This document shows positions 7,795 to 15,125 of a stretch of 64,000 bases of DNA, in pieces. Source of the stretch: Streptomyces justiciae (GTDB lineage: Bacteria; Actinomycetota; Actinomycetes; Streptomycetales; Streptomycetaceae); NCBI RefSeq assembly GCF_015163075.1, contig NZ_JADDXU010000016.1:124001-188000 (forward strand), in the 5' to 3' direction. Below the pieces are notes generated by a model. That model saw only the letters and a list, made by a program, of their open reading frames with translations. It was not told the origin of the DNA and did no database searches. Numbering within the stretch: the stretch's first letter is position 1; each line of letters opens with the position of its first letter. Made by a program: the position numbers and the translations under genes.

Positions 7795-8720
7795 CGGACG
7801 ACGTGCGGAAGGTGCGGGCCGGACGCCGCACGGTCGAGGTGCACCGGCCCGGCAAGGTGCTCTTCCCGGGGAGCGGGGAGACGAAGGAGTACACCAAGGG
7901 CGATCTCGTCGAGTACTACCGGGCCGTCGCCCCCTTCATGCTGCCGCACCTGCGCGGCCGCCCGCTGATGCTGGAACGGCATCCGGACGGGCTCGACGGC
8001 CCCCGGTTCATGCAGAAGAACACCCCGGAGAACTACCCGGACTGGATCACCCGCGTCGAGGTGGCCAAGGAGGGCGGCACCGTCTGCCACACCGTGTGCG
8101 ACGACTCCGCCACCCTCGTGTACCTCGCAGACCAGGCCAGCCTCACCCTGCACCGCTGGCTGTCCCGGGTCGGACGGCTGGAGCGCCCCGACCGGATGGT
8201 CTTCGATCTCGACCCGTCCGGGGAGGGCGACGACTTCGCCCCGGTGCACGCGGCGGCCACGCTGCTGGCGGAACTGCTCGACGGGCTGAAACTGCCGTCG
8301 GTGCCGATGACGACCGGCTCCCGCGGGCTGCACGTGGTGGTGCCGGTCAACGGCCACGACGACTTCGACGAGGTGCGCGACTTCGCCAAGGACGTCGCCG
8401 ACCTCCTCGTCGCCGGGCATCCCGACCGGTTCACCACCGCCGCCCGCAAGAAGGACCGCGGCGACCGCCTCTACCTCGACGTCCAGCGCAACGCCTACGC
8501 CCAGACCGCGGTCGTGCCCTACACCGTGCGGGCCAGGCCCGGCGCCCCCGTGGCCACCCCGCTGTCCTGGTCCCAGCTGGACGACCCCGGCCTCGACGCC
8601 CGCCGCTGGACCATCGCCGACGCCGTCGACCAGGCCCGCACCAACCCCTGGGCCGGTGTGCTGAGCAAGGGCCGCGCCCTCGGCCCGGCCCGGCGCAGGC
8701 TGAACGCGATGCGGGGCTGA
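7791..8720 (+). CDS. Stand-alone LigD-type polymerase (NHEJ polymerase domain)
   Basis: A 309-residue archaeo-eukaryotic primase-fold polymerase like the POL domain of bacterial LigD. That domain fills and extends ends with ribo- or deoxynucleotides in non-homologous end joining. The catalytic metal-binding D-x-D is at 139-141 in VFDLDPSGEGDD, the conserved TTGSRGLHVVVP segment is in the middle, and the third acidic residue is in RLYLDVQRNAYAQTAV. There is no ligase or nuclease domain. No ku gene is nearby, so it probably works with partners encoded elsewhere. It is the last gene of the coupled NDH-transketolase operon. Spores and dry mycelium rely on such repair in other species (inference). 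Confidence 0.9.
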   Translation: MTDDVRKVRAGRRTVEVHRPGKVLFPGSGETKEYTKGDLVEYYRAVAPFMLPHLRGRPLMLERHPDGLDGPRFMQKNTPENYPDWITRVEVAKEGGTVCHTVCDDSATLVYLADQASLTLHRWLSRVGRLERPDRMVFDLDPSGEGDDFAPVHAAATLLAELLDGLKLPSVPMTTGSRGLHVVVPVNGHDDFDEVRDFAKDVADLLVAGHPDRFTTAARKKDRGDRLYLDVQRNAYAQTAVVPYTVRARPGAPVATPLSWSQLDDPGLDARRWTIADAVDQARTNPWAGVLSKGRALGPARRRLNAMRG

Positions 8721-8806
8721 CGGCCGCCCGCCGGGCCTCGTCCCAGGTCCGCGCACCTCAAAGGTTTGGCCGGCGGACATGCGGCCACCCGGAGCAGGAG
8801 GTGGCC

Positions 8807-9160
8807 ATGACGAACACAAAAAACACATCAGACACGCAGGATTCACAGAAAGCCCCCAAGCGGGCGGAAAGCGACACGGCGGAAGACCGGCCGAGCCCCA
8901 TGCAGGTGCTGCGCCATGCACGCACCCAGCTCGCGGAGCTGACCGGCATGGCCGCCGAGACGGTGTCGTCCTTCGAGCAGACGGAGGACGGCTGGTCGCT
9001 GGAGGTCGAGGTCCTCGAACTCGCCCGCGTGCCCGACACGATGAGCCTGATGGCGAGCTACCAGGTCGACCTCGACCCCGAAGGCCAGCTCACGGGCTAC
9101 CGGCGCGTCCGCCGCTACGAACGCGGACGTGCCGACGCACACAGGTCCGGCGGCCGGTAG
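8807..9160 (+). CDS. gvpO: Gas vesicle protein GvpO
   Basis: A 117-residue member of the GvpO family. An acidic, polar N-terminal ~35 residues is followed by the conserved domain from SPMQVLRHARTQLAELTG through the WSLEVEVLELARVPDT strand to GYRRVRRYERGR. It is the first gene of the ten-gene cluster in the order described for Streptomyces (gvpOAFGYZJLSK). An AGGAGG ribosome binding site lies seven bases before the ATG. GvpO proteins are minor or accessory components needed for assembly in haloarchaea; the actinomycete role is not established. Confidence 0.9.
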   Translation: MTNTKNTSDTQDSQKAPKRAESDTAEDRPSPMQVLRHARTQLAELTGMAAETVSSFEQTEDGWSLEVEVLELARVPDTMSLMASYQVDLDPEGQLTGYRRVRRYERGRADAHRSGGR

Positions 9161-9221
9161 GCCGCCGAACCGACGTCCCACCAGACACAGCAGCCAAGGC
9201 AGAGAAGGAGGCGCGGTCGGC

Positions 9222-9653
9222 ATGACCGTTGTCCCGGCACAGCAGAGCGGTGGCGGAGGCGGCAGCAGTGGCCTCTACGACGTTCTGGAACTAGTCCTAG
9301 ACAGGGGTCTCGTCATCGATGCGTTCGTGCGGGTCTCCCTGGTCGGTATCGAGATCCTCAAGATCGACGTCCGGGTCGTCGTGGCCAGCGTGGACACGTA
9401 TCTGCGCTTCGCCGAGGCGTGCAACCGCCTCGACCTGGAAGCGGGACCCCGCAAGAGCCCCGGTGTCCCCGACCTCGTCGGCGAGATCACCGAGTCCGGC
9501 GCCCGCGGCAAGTCCAAGGGCGCGCTGTCCGGCGCCGCGGAGACCGTCTCCAACGCCTTCAAGCAGGCGCGTGAGGAGCGCGAGCCCGAACAGCAGCAGC
9601 GGCCGCGCGCCCGTAAGTCGACGGCCGCCCGCAGGAAGGAGGAGCAGGAGTGA
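9222..9653 (+). CDS. gvpA: Gas vesicle structural protein GvpA
   Basis: A 143-residue GvpA-family protein. The core (about residues 17-75: SSGLYDVLELVLDRGLVID, then FVRVSLVGIEILKIDVRVVVASVDTYL in shorter blocks) is the helix-strand-strand-helix unit that stacks into the vesicle rib. Unlike the ~70-residue GvpA of cyanobacteria it has a long basic/polar C-terminal tail ending in RKSTAARRKEEQE. This extended form is typical of actinomycetes. An AGAAGGAGG site precedes the ATG. The stop overlaps the gvpF GTG. Confidence 0.93.
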   Translation: MTVVPAQQSGGGGGSSGLYDVLELVLDRGLVIDAFVRVSLVGIEILKIDVRVVVASVDTYLRFAEACNRLDLEAGPRKSPGVPDLVGEITESGARGKSKGALSGAAETVSNAFKQAREEREPEQQQRPRARKSTAARRKEEQE

Positions 9654-10420
9654 GCACGTACGTGTACGGCATCATCGACGGCTCCCGTTCCTCGCTGCCC
9701 GAGGACATGGTCGGCGTCGGCGACCCGCAGCGGCCCGTGCGCATCCTCCAGGAGAGCGGTCTCGCGGCCGTCGTCAGTGACGCGCCCGAGGGGCTGCGGC
9801 CCAAGCGCAAGGACCTGCTCGCCCACCAGAACGTGCTCGCCGAGGCCGGCGCGGGCGGCTGTGTGCTGCCCATGCGGTTCGGCAGCGTGGCACCCGACGA
9901 CGAGACCGTCACCGCGGTGCTCGCCGAACGCGCCGAGCACTACAGGGAACGTCTGCGGGCGCTGGACGGCAAGGTCGAGTACAACGTCAAGGCCACCCAC
10001 GACGAGGAGGCCGTACTCCATCGCGTGATGGCCGAGAACCCCGAGCTGCGGTCCCTGACCGAGGCCAACCGGCGGGCGGGCGGCGGCAGTTACGAGGAGA
10101 AGCTGCGGCTCGGCGAGATGGTGGTCGCTGCCGTCAAGGCGCGCGAGGCCGAGGACGCCACCGAGGTGCGCCAGGGCCTGGAGTCCAGCGCCGCGGCGGT
10201 GAGCGCCGGGCCCGAGTCCACGGGCTGGATCGCCAACGTGTCGTTCCTGGTGGACCGCGACGGGGCCGAGACGTTCCTCGCGGCGGTGGAGCAGGTCCGC
10301 AAGAGCCATCCCCACCTCGAACTGCGGGTCAACGGCCCGCTGCCGCCGTACAGCTTCGTCGAGCCCGGCCCCGCGGAGCCCGCGGGCAGCACGGCCGGCG
10401 CCGAGAGCTCCGGGGAGTGA
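9650..10420 (+). CDS. gvpF: Gas vesicle protein GvpF/GvpL family (first copy)
   Basis: A 256-residue GvpF/L-family protein, an accessory factor that contacts GvpA and helps nucleate vesicle assembly. It opens with the characteristic STYVYGIIDG strand and has an internal domain with VLPMRFGSVAPDDETV and the conserved C-terminal portion WIANVSFLVDRDGAETFLAAV followed by NGPLPPYSFVEP. It starts with GTG overlapping the gvpA stop. The second paralogue (gvpL) lies later in the same cluster. Confidence 0.9.
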   Translation: MSTYVYGIIDGSRSSLPEDMVGVGDPQRPVRILQESGLAAVVSDAPEGLRPKRKDLLAHQNVLAEAGAGGCVLPMRFGSVAPDDETVTAVLAERAEHYRERLRALDGKVEYNVKATHDEEAVLHRVMAENPELRSLTEANRRAGGGSYEEKLRLGEMVVAAVKAREAEDATEVRQGLESSAAAVSAGPESTGWIANVSFLVDRDGAETFLAAVEQVRKSHPHLELRVNGPLPPYSFVEPGPAEPAGSTAGAESSGE

Positions 10421-10429
10421 GGTGAGGAC

Positions 10430-10693
10430 GTGGGACTGATCGGAGAGGTGCTGCTGCTGCCGTTCGCGCCCGTGCGCGGCAGCGCCTGGGTCATCAGACA
10501 GGTACTGAGCGAGGCGGAGCGCATCTACTACGACCCGGCCACGGTCCGGGCCGAACTCGCCCGACTGGAAGAGCGGTTGGAGGCGGGCGAGATCGACGAG
10601 GAGGAGTTCGACCGGCTCGAGGACGAGCTCCTCGACCGGCTGGAGACCGGCCCGCGCCCGAGCGCGGGAACCAACGACTGGACGAGCCGATGA
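10430..10693 (+). CDS. gvpG: Gas vesicle protein GvpG
   Basis: An 87-residue GvpG-family protein. It has an N-terminal hydrophobic strand (GEVLLLPFAPVRGSAWVIRQ) and an acidic coiled-coil half with repeated LEERLEAGEIDEEEFDRLEDELLDRL. GvpG is a small accessory protein present in almost all gas vesicle clusters, with an unresolved biochemical role. GTG start, stop overlapping the gvpY ATG by four bases. Confidence 0.9.
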   Translation: MGLIGEVLLLPFAPVRGSAWVIRQVLSEAERIYYDPATVRAELARLEERLEAGEIDEEEFDRLEDELLDRLETGPRPSAGTNDWTSR

Positions 10694-11340
10694 ACCGAGT
10701 GGGACTGGGCCTCGCGGTAGGGGCCGGATACGTCCTCGGGCGTACCAAGAAGCTGAAACTGGCCTTCGCCGTCGGCACCCTGGTCGCCGGCAAGCGGATG
10801 CAGCTGAGCCCGCGCGCGCTCGCCGACCTCGTCTCCGGACAGCTGCGGGACAACCCGCAGTTCAAGGAGATCGGCGACCAGCTCCGCGAGGACCTGCGCG
10901 GGGTCGGGAAGGCGGCCTCCGGCGCCATGGTCGAGCGGCAGATCGACGCCCTCGCCGACCGTCTGCACGGCCGCACCGCCCAGGTGCGCGACCAGATCGC
11001 GGGCGTGCTGCCGGACGCCGAGGACGACGAGGACGAGGGGTACGAGGAGAACGGCGACGAGCCCGAGGCCGAGCAGGATGAGCCCGAGCAGGATGAGCCC
11101 GAGCAGGAGGAGCCTGAGCGGGAGGAGCCCGAGCCGCCCCGGAAGAAGGCGGCGGCCAAGAAGGCACCCGCGAAGAAGACGGCCGCCAAGAAGGCTCCCG
11201 CCAAGAAGAGCGCGGCGAAGGCTCCCGCCAAGAAGGCCACGGCCGGGACCAAGAAGACCGCGGCCAAGAAGACGGCCGCGGCCCGCGGCACCGCCCGCGG
11301 CGCCCGCTCACGTGTCTCGAAGGGAGGCGGTGACCGATGA
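10690..11340 (+). CDS. gvpY: GvpY-like gas-vesicle-cluster protein with acidic then Lys/Ala-rich tail
   Basis: A 216-residue protein named by cluster position (fifth in gvpOAFGYZJLSK). The first ~100 residues are a small conserved domain (MNRVGLGLAVGAGYVLGRTK, then KKLKLAFAVGTLVAGKRMQL). Next comes an acidic EPEQDEPEQEEPE block. Last is a Lys/Ala/Pro tail with repeated AAKKAPAKK units resembling histone-H1-like bacterial proteins. The tail predicts nucleic-acid or polyanion contact, which is odd for a vesicle protein. It is coupled to gvpG and gvpZ by four-base overlaps. The function is unknown. Confidence 0.8.
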   Translation: MNRVGLGLAVGAGYVLGRTKKLKLAFAVGTLVAGKRMQLSPRALADLVSGQLRDNPQFKEIGDQLREDLRGVGKAASGAMVERQIDALADRLHGRTAQVRDQIAGVLPDAEDDEDEGYEENGDEPEAEQDEPEQDEPEQEEPEREEPEPPRKKAAAKKAPAKKTAAKKAPAKKSAAKAPAKKATAGTKKTAAKKTAAARGTARGARSRVSKGGGDR

Positions 11341-12431
11341 CCGACACCGTCGGATCCGCGGCCTCCGCCGCGGGCGGCGCCGCGAAGGCGGGCCCGCTCG
11401 GCGGGGTCGCCCGCAGCGAGGCCGCCGACCGGCTCAAGGCCGAGGCGCAGGAATACCTCGCCGCCCAGGCCCAGCGCCTGCTGATCGGCGCGGGCCGCAA
11501 GCTGGGCGAGACCACCGTGAAACTGAACGACATCGCCGACGGCAAGAGCCCCGGCTTCACCAAGCTCGCCCTCGACGGTGGCCGCAAGCTCGCCGAGGGC
11601 AAGGGACCACTGCGCTCCGCCCTGGAGGTGGGCGCCTCCCGCGCCAAGGAGAACGTCATGGGCGCGCTGAAGAACCTGGGGGGCGGCAAGGGCAAGAGCA
11701 AGGGCGGGGCGGGCAAGAAGCCCACCGTGATCATGGAGTACGTCGATGTCGGCGTCCCCCTGCGCACGGCCTACGACCAGTGGACGCAGTTCCAGGACTT
11801 CAGCACCTTCGCCAAGGGCGTGAAGAGCGCGAACCGCGCCGACGACACGACCTCCGACTGGCAGCTGAAGGTCTTCTGGTCCAGCCGCAGCTGGAAGGCG
11901 CACACCACCGAGCAGGTCCCCGACGACCGCATCGCCTGGACGTCGGAGGGCGCCAAGGGCACCACGAAGGGCGTGGTCTCCTTCCACCGGCTCGCCGACA
12001 GCCTGACGCGGGTGCTGCTGGTGATCGAGTACTACCCGAAGGGCCTGTTCGAGAAGACCGGCAACATCTGGCGCGCCCAGGGCCGCCGGGCCCGTCTCGA
12101 CCTCAAGAACTACGTCCGCTTCGTCACCCTCAAGGGAGAGGCCGAGGACGGCTGGCGCGGCGAGATCCGCGACGGCGAGGTCGTCCGCAGCCACGAGGAC
12201 GCGGTGGCCGAGGAGGACGACGAGCGGGAGGACGAGGAGGCGTACGAGGGCGAGGAAGAGGAAGCTGAGGAGGAGGACGGTCCGTACGCCGAGGAGGAGG
12301 ACGAGAGGGCGGAGTACGAGGACGAGGAGGAGCCCGAGGAGGACGAGGAGCCCGAGGGCGAGTACGAGGACGAGGACGAAGGGGCCGACGAGGAGGAGTA
12401 CGAGTACGCCGAGGGCGGGAGCCGTCGATGA
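11337..12431 (+). CDS. gvpZ: GvpZ-like SRPBCC-fold protein with acidic tail
   Basis: A 364-residue protein. The N-terminal ~115 residues are helical and Ala/Lys-rich. An SRPBCC/START-like ligand-binding domain follows from VIMEYVDVGVPLRTAYDQW to about residue 250, including a W-x-x-x-VFWSSRSWKAH strand. The last ~85 residues are almost all Glu/Asp/Tyr (EEDDEREDEEAYEGEEEEA and similar). The SRPBCC cavity suggests binding of a small hydrophobic ligand. The strongly acidic tail could pair with the basic tail of the preceding protein (inference). The name rests on position in the cluster. Coupled by ATGA overlaps on both sides. Confidence 0.8.
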   Translation: MTDTVGSAASAAGGAAKAGPLGGVARSEAADRLKAEAQEYLAAQAQRLLIGAGRKLGETTVKLNDIADGKSPGFTKLALDGGRKLAEGKGPLRSALEVGASRAKENVMGALKNLGGGKGKSKGGAGKKPTVIMEYVDVGVPLRTAYDQWTQFQDFSTFAKGVKSANRADDTTSDWQLKVFWSSRSWKAHTTEQVPDDRIAWTSEGAKGTTKGVVSFHRLADSLTRVLLVIEYYPKGLFEKTGNIWRAQGRRARLDLKNYVRFVTLKGEAEDGWRGEIRDGEVVRSHEDAVAEEDDEREDEEAYEGEEEEAEEEDGPYAEEEDERAEYEDEEEPEEDEEPEGEYEDEDEGADEEEYEYAEGGSRR

Positions 12432-12754
12432 CGACCCCCGGCCGGCTGCCCGAACCCTACGGCCGTGACGGCAGCGCGAACCTCGCCGACATCCTGGAGA
12501 GGGTGCTCGACAAAGGCATCGTCATCGCCGGCGACATTCGCATCAACCTGCTCGACATCGAACTCCTCACCATCAAGCTGCGGCTCATCGTCGCGTCCGT
12601 CGACAAGGCGAAGGAGATGGGCATCGACTGGTGGGAGGACGACCCCGCGTTGTCCTCCGGCGCCCGTCGCAAGGAACTGGCCCGGGAGAACGCCGAGTTG
12701 CGCGAGCGGATCGCGCAACTCGACCCCGGGCGGGGCCAGGAGAAGGAGGCCTGA
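12428..12754 (+). CDS. gvpJ: Gas vesicle protein GvpJ (GvpA-family)
   Basis: A 108-residue GvpA/J/M-family protein with the core NLADILERVLDKGIVIAGDI followed by RINLLDIELLTIKLRLIVASVD. It is a minor structural homologue of GvpA, thought to cap or initiate the conical ends. The C-terminal part is a charged helix (ELARENAELRERIAQLDP). The stop overlaps the gvpL ATG by one base. Confidence 0.9.
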   Translation: MTTPGRLPEPYGRDGSANLADILERVLDKGIVIAGDIRINLLDIELLTIKLRLIVASVDKAKEMGIDWWEDDPALSSGARRKELARENAELRERIAQLDPGRGQEKEA

Positions 12755-13509
12755 TGACCGGGCTGCGCTATGTGTACGCCGTCTGCCGCCCCTTCGGCAC
12801 GCCGTTGCAGGCCGAGTTGACCGGCGTGGCCGGTGATCCGCCCAGACTGCTCACCCACCACGGCCTCGTCGCCGTCGTCAGCCATGTGCCGGAGCGGGAC
12901 TTCGCGGAGGAGCCGCTCCGGTCCCGTCTGGAGGACCTGGACTGGCTGACTGCCACGGCCCGTGCCCACCAGGGCGTGATCGACGCCCTCACCGTCGTCA
13001 CCACCCCGCTGCCGCTGCGGCTCGCCACCGTCTTCCGCGACGACAGCGGCGTCCGCACGATGCTCCAGGCCAGGGAGGCCGACTTCCGGCGCACCCTCGA
13101 CCGGCTCGAAGGGCGGGTGGAGTGGGGGGTGAAGCTCTACGCCGACCAGCCGCCCGCGGACACCGGCGCACCGGCCGACAAGCCCGCGACGGGCCGGGAC
13201 TATCTGCGGCAGCGGCGGTCCAGCGTGCGCGCCCACGAGGATCTGTGGCAGCGGGCCGAGGAATTCGCGAACCGGCTGCACGAAACACTTTCCGCCGTCG
13301 CCGAGGATTCGCGACTGCATCCGCCGCAGAACGCCACGCTCTCCGGTGTGGCGGGCCGCAACGTGCTGAATGCGGCCTATCTGGTGCCGCGGTCGCGGTC
13401 CGAGGAATTCGTGGAACTCGTCGACCGGACGAAGGACGAGACAACCGATTTCCGAGTGGAACTCACCGGCCCGTGGGCCGCCTATTCCTTCGCGGGGGAG
13501 AAACCTTGA
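12754..13509 (+). CDS. gvpL: Gas vesicle protein GvpF/GvpL family (second copy)
   Basis: A 251-residue paralogue of the earlier GvpF. It begins RYVYAVCRPFG, has the TPLPLRLATVFRDD segment equivalent to the MRFG region, and ends NAAYLVPRSRSEEFVELVD followed by ELTGPWAAYSFAGEKP. The codons near the 3' end are less GC-biased (GAATTC, GATTTC), mildly unlike its neighbours. It overlaps gvpS by four bases (TTGA). Confidence 0.9.
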   Translation: MTGLRYVYAVCRPFGTPLQAELTGVAGDPPRLLTHHGLVAVVSHVPERDFAEEPLRSRLEDLDWLTATARAHQGVIDALTVVTTPLPLRLATVFRDDSGVRTMLQAREADFRRTLDRLEGRVEWGVKLYADQPPADTGAPADKPATGRDYLRQRRSSVRAHEDLWQRAEEFANRLHETLSAVAEDSRLHPPQNATLSGVAGRNVLNAAYLVPRSRSEEFVELVDRTKDETTDFRVELTGPWAAYSFAGEKP

Positions 13510-13694
13510 CCGTCGTCGAACGCCGAGAGATCGCCCTGGTGGACCTGCTCGACCGGCTGCTGGCCGGCGGGGTCGTCATCACGGGCGACATCACCCTGCG
13601 CATCGCGGACGTCGACCTCGTCCGCATCGACCTCAACGCCCTGATCAGCTCCGTGAACGAGAACGTGCCCTCACCCTGGGGAGAGTCGACGTGA
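13506..13694 (+). CDS. gvpS: Gas vesicle protein GvpS (short GvpA-family, TTG start)
   Basis: A 62-residue GvpA-family protein consisting of little more than the structural core (VDLLDRLLAGGVVITGDI then TLRIADVDLVRIDLNALISS). The start is a rare TTG lying in the stop of gvpL (TTGA), with GGGGGAGAAA upstream as ribosome binding site. No in-frame ATG/GTG would retain the core. The stop overlaps the gvpK GTG. Confidence 0.88.
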   Translation: MTVVERREIALVDLLDRLLAGGVVITGDITLRIADVDLVRIDLNALISSVNENVPSPWGEST

Positions 13695-13975
13695 CCCGTG
13701 CCCGCAACCGGCTCGACCTCGAACCGGACACCGTCGAACGCGACCTGGTCAAACTCGTCCTGACGGTCGTCGAGTTGCTGCGCCAGCTCATGGAACGCCA
13801 GGCGCTGCGCCGCTTCGACGACGGGGGACTGACCGAGGAGCAGGAGGAGCGCATCGGGCTCACCCTGATGCTGCTCGACGAGCGCATGACCGAACTGCGC
13901 GAGCGGTACGGACTGCGGCCCGAGGACCTCAACCTGGACCTCGGGCCGCTGGGACCGTTGCTGCCCCGGGACTAA
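13691..13975 (+). CDS. gvpK: Gas vesicle protein GvpK
   Basis: A 94-residue GvpK-family protein with RLDLEPDTVERDLVKLVLTV, VELLRQLMERQALRRFDDG and the acidic TEEQEERIGLTLMLLDERM helix. GvpK is an accessory assembly protein found in nearly all clusters. It is the last gene of the cluster; its TAA stop is one base from the stop of the opposing small hydrophobic gene. Confidence 0.92.
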   Translation: MTRARNRLDLEPDTVERDLVKLVLTVVELLRQLMERQALRRFDDGGLTEEQEERIGLTLMLLDERMTELRERYGLRPEDLNLDLGPLGPLLPRD

Positions 13976-13976
13976 T

Positions 13977-14147
13977 TCACCACCTGTACCAGCGGCCCCG
14001 GCCTCCGGCTGCGGTTGTGCCCCGCATCAGGAATCCCAGCAGCCAGAGAACCAGTACCGCGAGCGCAATCCACCAGAGAATCTTCACCGCGAATCCGGCA
14101 CCGAAGAGAATCAATGCCAGAAGCAGCACCAGAAGGATGGCAACCAT
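13977..14147 (-). CDS. Small hydrophobic membrane protein next to the gas vesicle cluster
   Basis: A 56-residue protein dominated by two hydrophobic helices (MVAILLVLLLALILFGAGFA without a break, then KILWWIALAVLVLWLLGFL), ending in a Gly/Arg/Trp tail (GGRGRWYRW). A strong AGGAGG ribosome binding site sits eight bases upstream of the ATG. Similar tiny hydrophobic proteins (LPXTG-free, Lmo0937/DUF5670-like) occur widely in actinomycetes and are stress associated. I cannot assign a function. It is convergent with gvpK. Confidence 0.8.
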   Translation of the reverse strand: MVAILLVLLLALILFGAGFAVKILWWIALAVLVLWLLGFLMRGTTAAGGRGRWYRW

Positions 14148-14164
14148 AATGTGAACCTCCTGAA

Positions 14165-14181
14165 TTCCGGGTTTCCCGGAA
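14165..14181 (-). terminator. Hairpin after the methyltransferase gene
   Basis: TTCCGGG-TTT-CCCGGAA, a perfect 7-bp stem with a 3-base loop just beyond the methyltransferase stop. No T-tract, as usual in Streptomyces. Confidence 0.6.
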
Positions 14182-14189
14182 ACGGAGAT

Positions 14190-15011
14190 TCAGGCGTCCT
14201 TTCGGCACAGAATTTCTCCGTGCAGCACACTGAACCACGCGTCCTCCTGCTTGCCCCACTCCCGCCAGGCGTCCGAGATCGCCGCCAGTTGCGCGGCCGT
14301 GGCGTGCCCGCCCGCGGTGGCCCGCTCCGCGTACGCCGACGCCACCGTGCGGTCGGCCCACAGGCCGCTCCACCACGCCCGCTCCTCGGCGGTCGCGAAG
14401 GTCCAGGTGCCGGAGGTCGCGGTGATGTCGGTCAGCCCCGCCCGCAGCGCCCATGACTTCAGCCGCCGCCCGGCGTCCGGCTCGCCCCCGTTGGCGCGGG
14501 CCACCCGCTGGTACAGGTCCTGCCAGTCGTCCATCCCCGGGGACGCCGGGTACCAGGTCATGGCCGCGTAGTCGGAGTCGCGGACCGCGATGAAGCCGCC
14601 CGGCTTGGTGACCCGCTTCATCTCGCGCAGCGCCTGTACGGGGTCGCCGACGTGTTGCAGCACCTGGTGGGCGTGGACCACGCAGAACGTGTCGTCCGGC
14701 CAGTCCAGGGCGTGCACGTCGGCGACCGCGAAGTCCACGTTGGTCAGGCCGCGTTCGGCCGCCGTGGCACGGGCCTGGTCCAGGATGCCGGAGGCGTGGT
14801 CGGCGCCGGTGACATGGCCGTCGGGGACCAGCTCCGCCAGGTCGGCGGTGATGGTGCCCGGACCGCAGCCGATGTCCAGGATCTTCATGTGGGGCTTCAG
14901 CGAACCGAGCAGGTACGCCGCGGAGTTGGCGGCGGTGCGCCAGGTGTGCGAGCGCAGCACCGACTCGTGGTGTCCGTGCGTGTAGACGGCGGTCTCCTGC
15001 GGTTTCGACAT
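14190..15011 (-). CDS. Class I SAM-dependent methyltransferase
   Basis: A 273-residue methyltransferase of the UbiE/ubiquinone-like group. Motif I ILDIGCGPGTITADLA is near residue 46, the acidic ribose-binding residue is in VTGADHASGIL, and motif IV/post-motifs are in VVHAHQVLQHVGDP with MKRVTKPGGFIAV. The C-terminal ~90 residues form the substrate domain. The ATG is chosen because the 23 upstream codons are promoter-like, and GGGGAG lies ten bases before it. Monocistronic. Substrate unknown. Confidence 0.9.
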   Translation of the reverse strand: MSKPQETAVYTHGHHESVLRSHTWRTAANSAAYLLGSLKPHMKILDIGCGPGTITADLAELVPDGHVTGADHASGILDQARATAAERGLTNVDFAVADVHALDWPDDTFCVVHAHQVLQHVGDPVQALREMKRVTKPGGFIAVRDSDYAAMTWYPASPGMDDWQDLYQRVARANGGEPDAGRRLKSWALRAGLTDITATSGTWTFATAEERAWWSGLWADRTVASAYAERATAGGHATAAQLAAISDAWREWGKQEDAWFSVLHGEILCRKDA

Positions 15012-15125
15012 GGCTGAACTCCCCTGTTCGACACGGTGCCGGTACCGGGTGATCGGTACGTCTTCACCGTACGCGCGCATGTCGAATGATGAGACCCACG
15101 TTTTACTATGTGGACTGACGGATGA

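Noticed and set aside
8764..8788. GTTT-N15-GGCCAC before gvpO as a SigB-like promoter
   Set aside because: The -10 has two mismatches and lies only 19 bases from the ATG, leaving no room for the AGGAGG leader.
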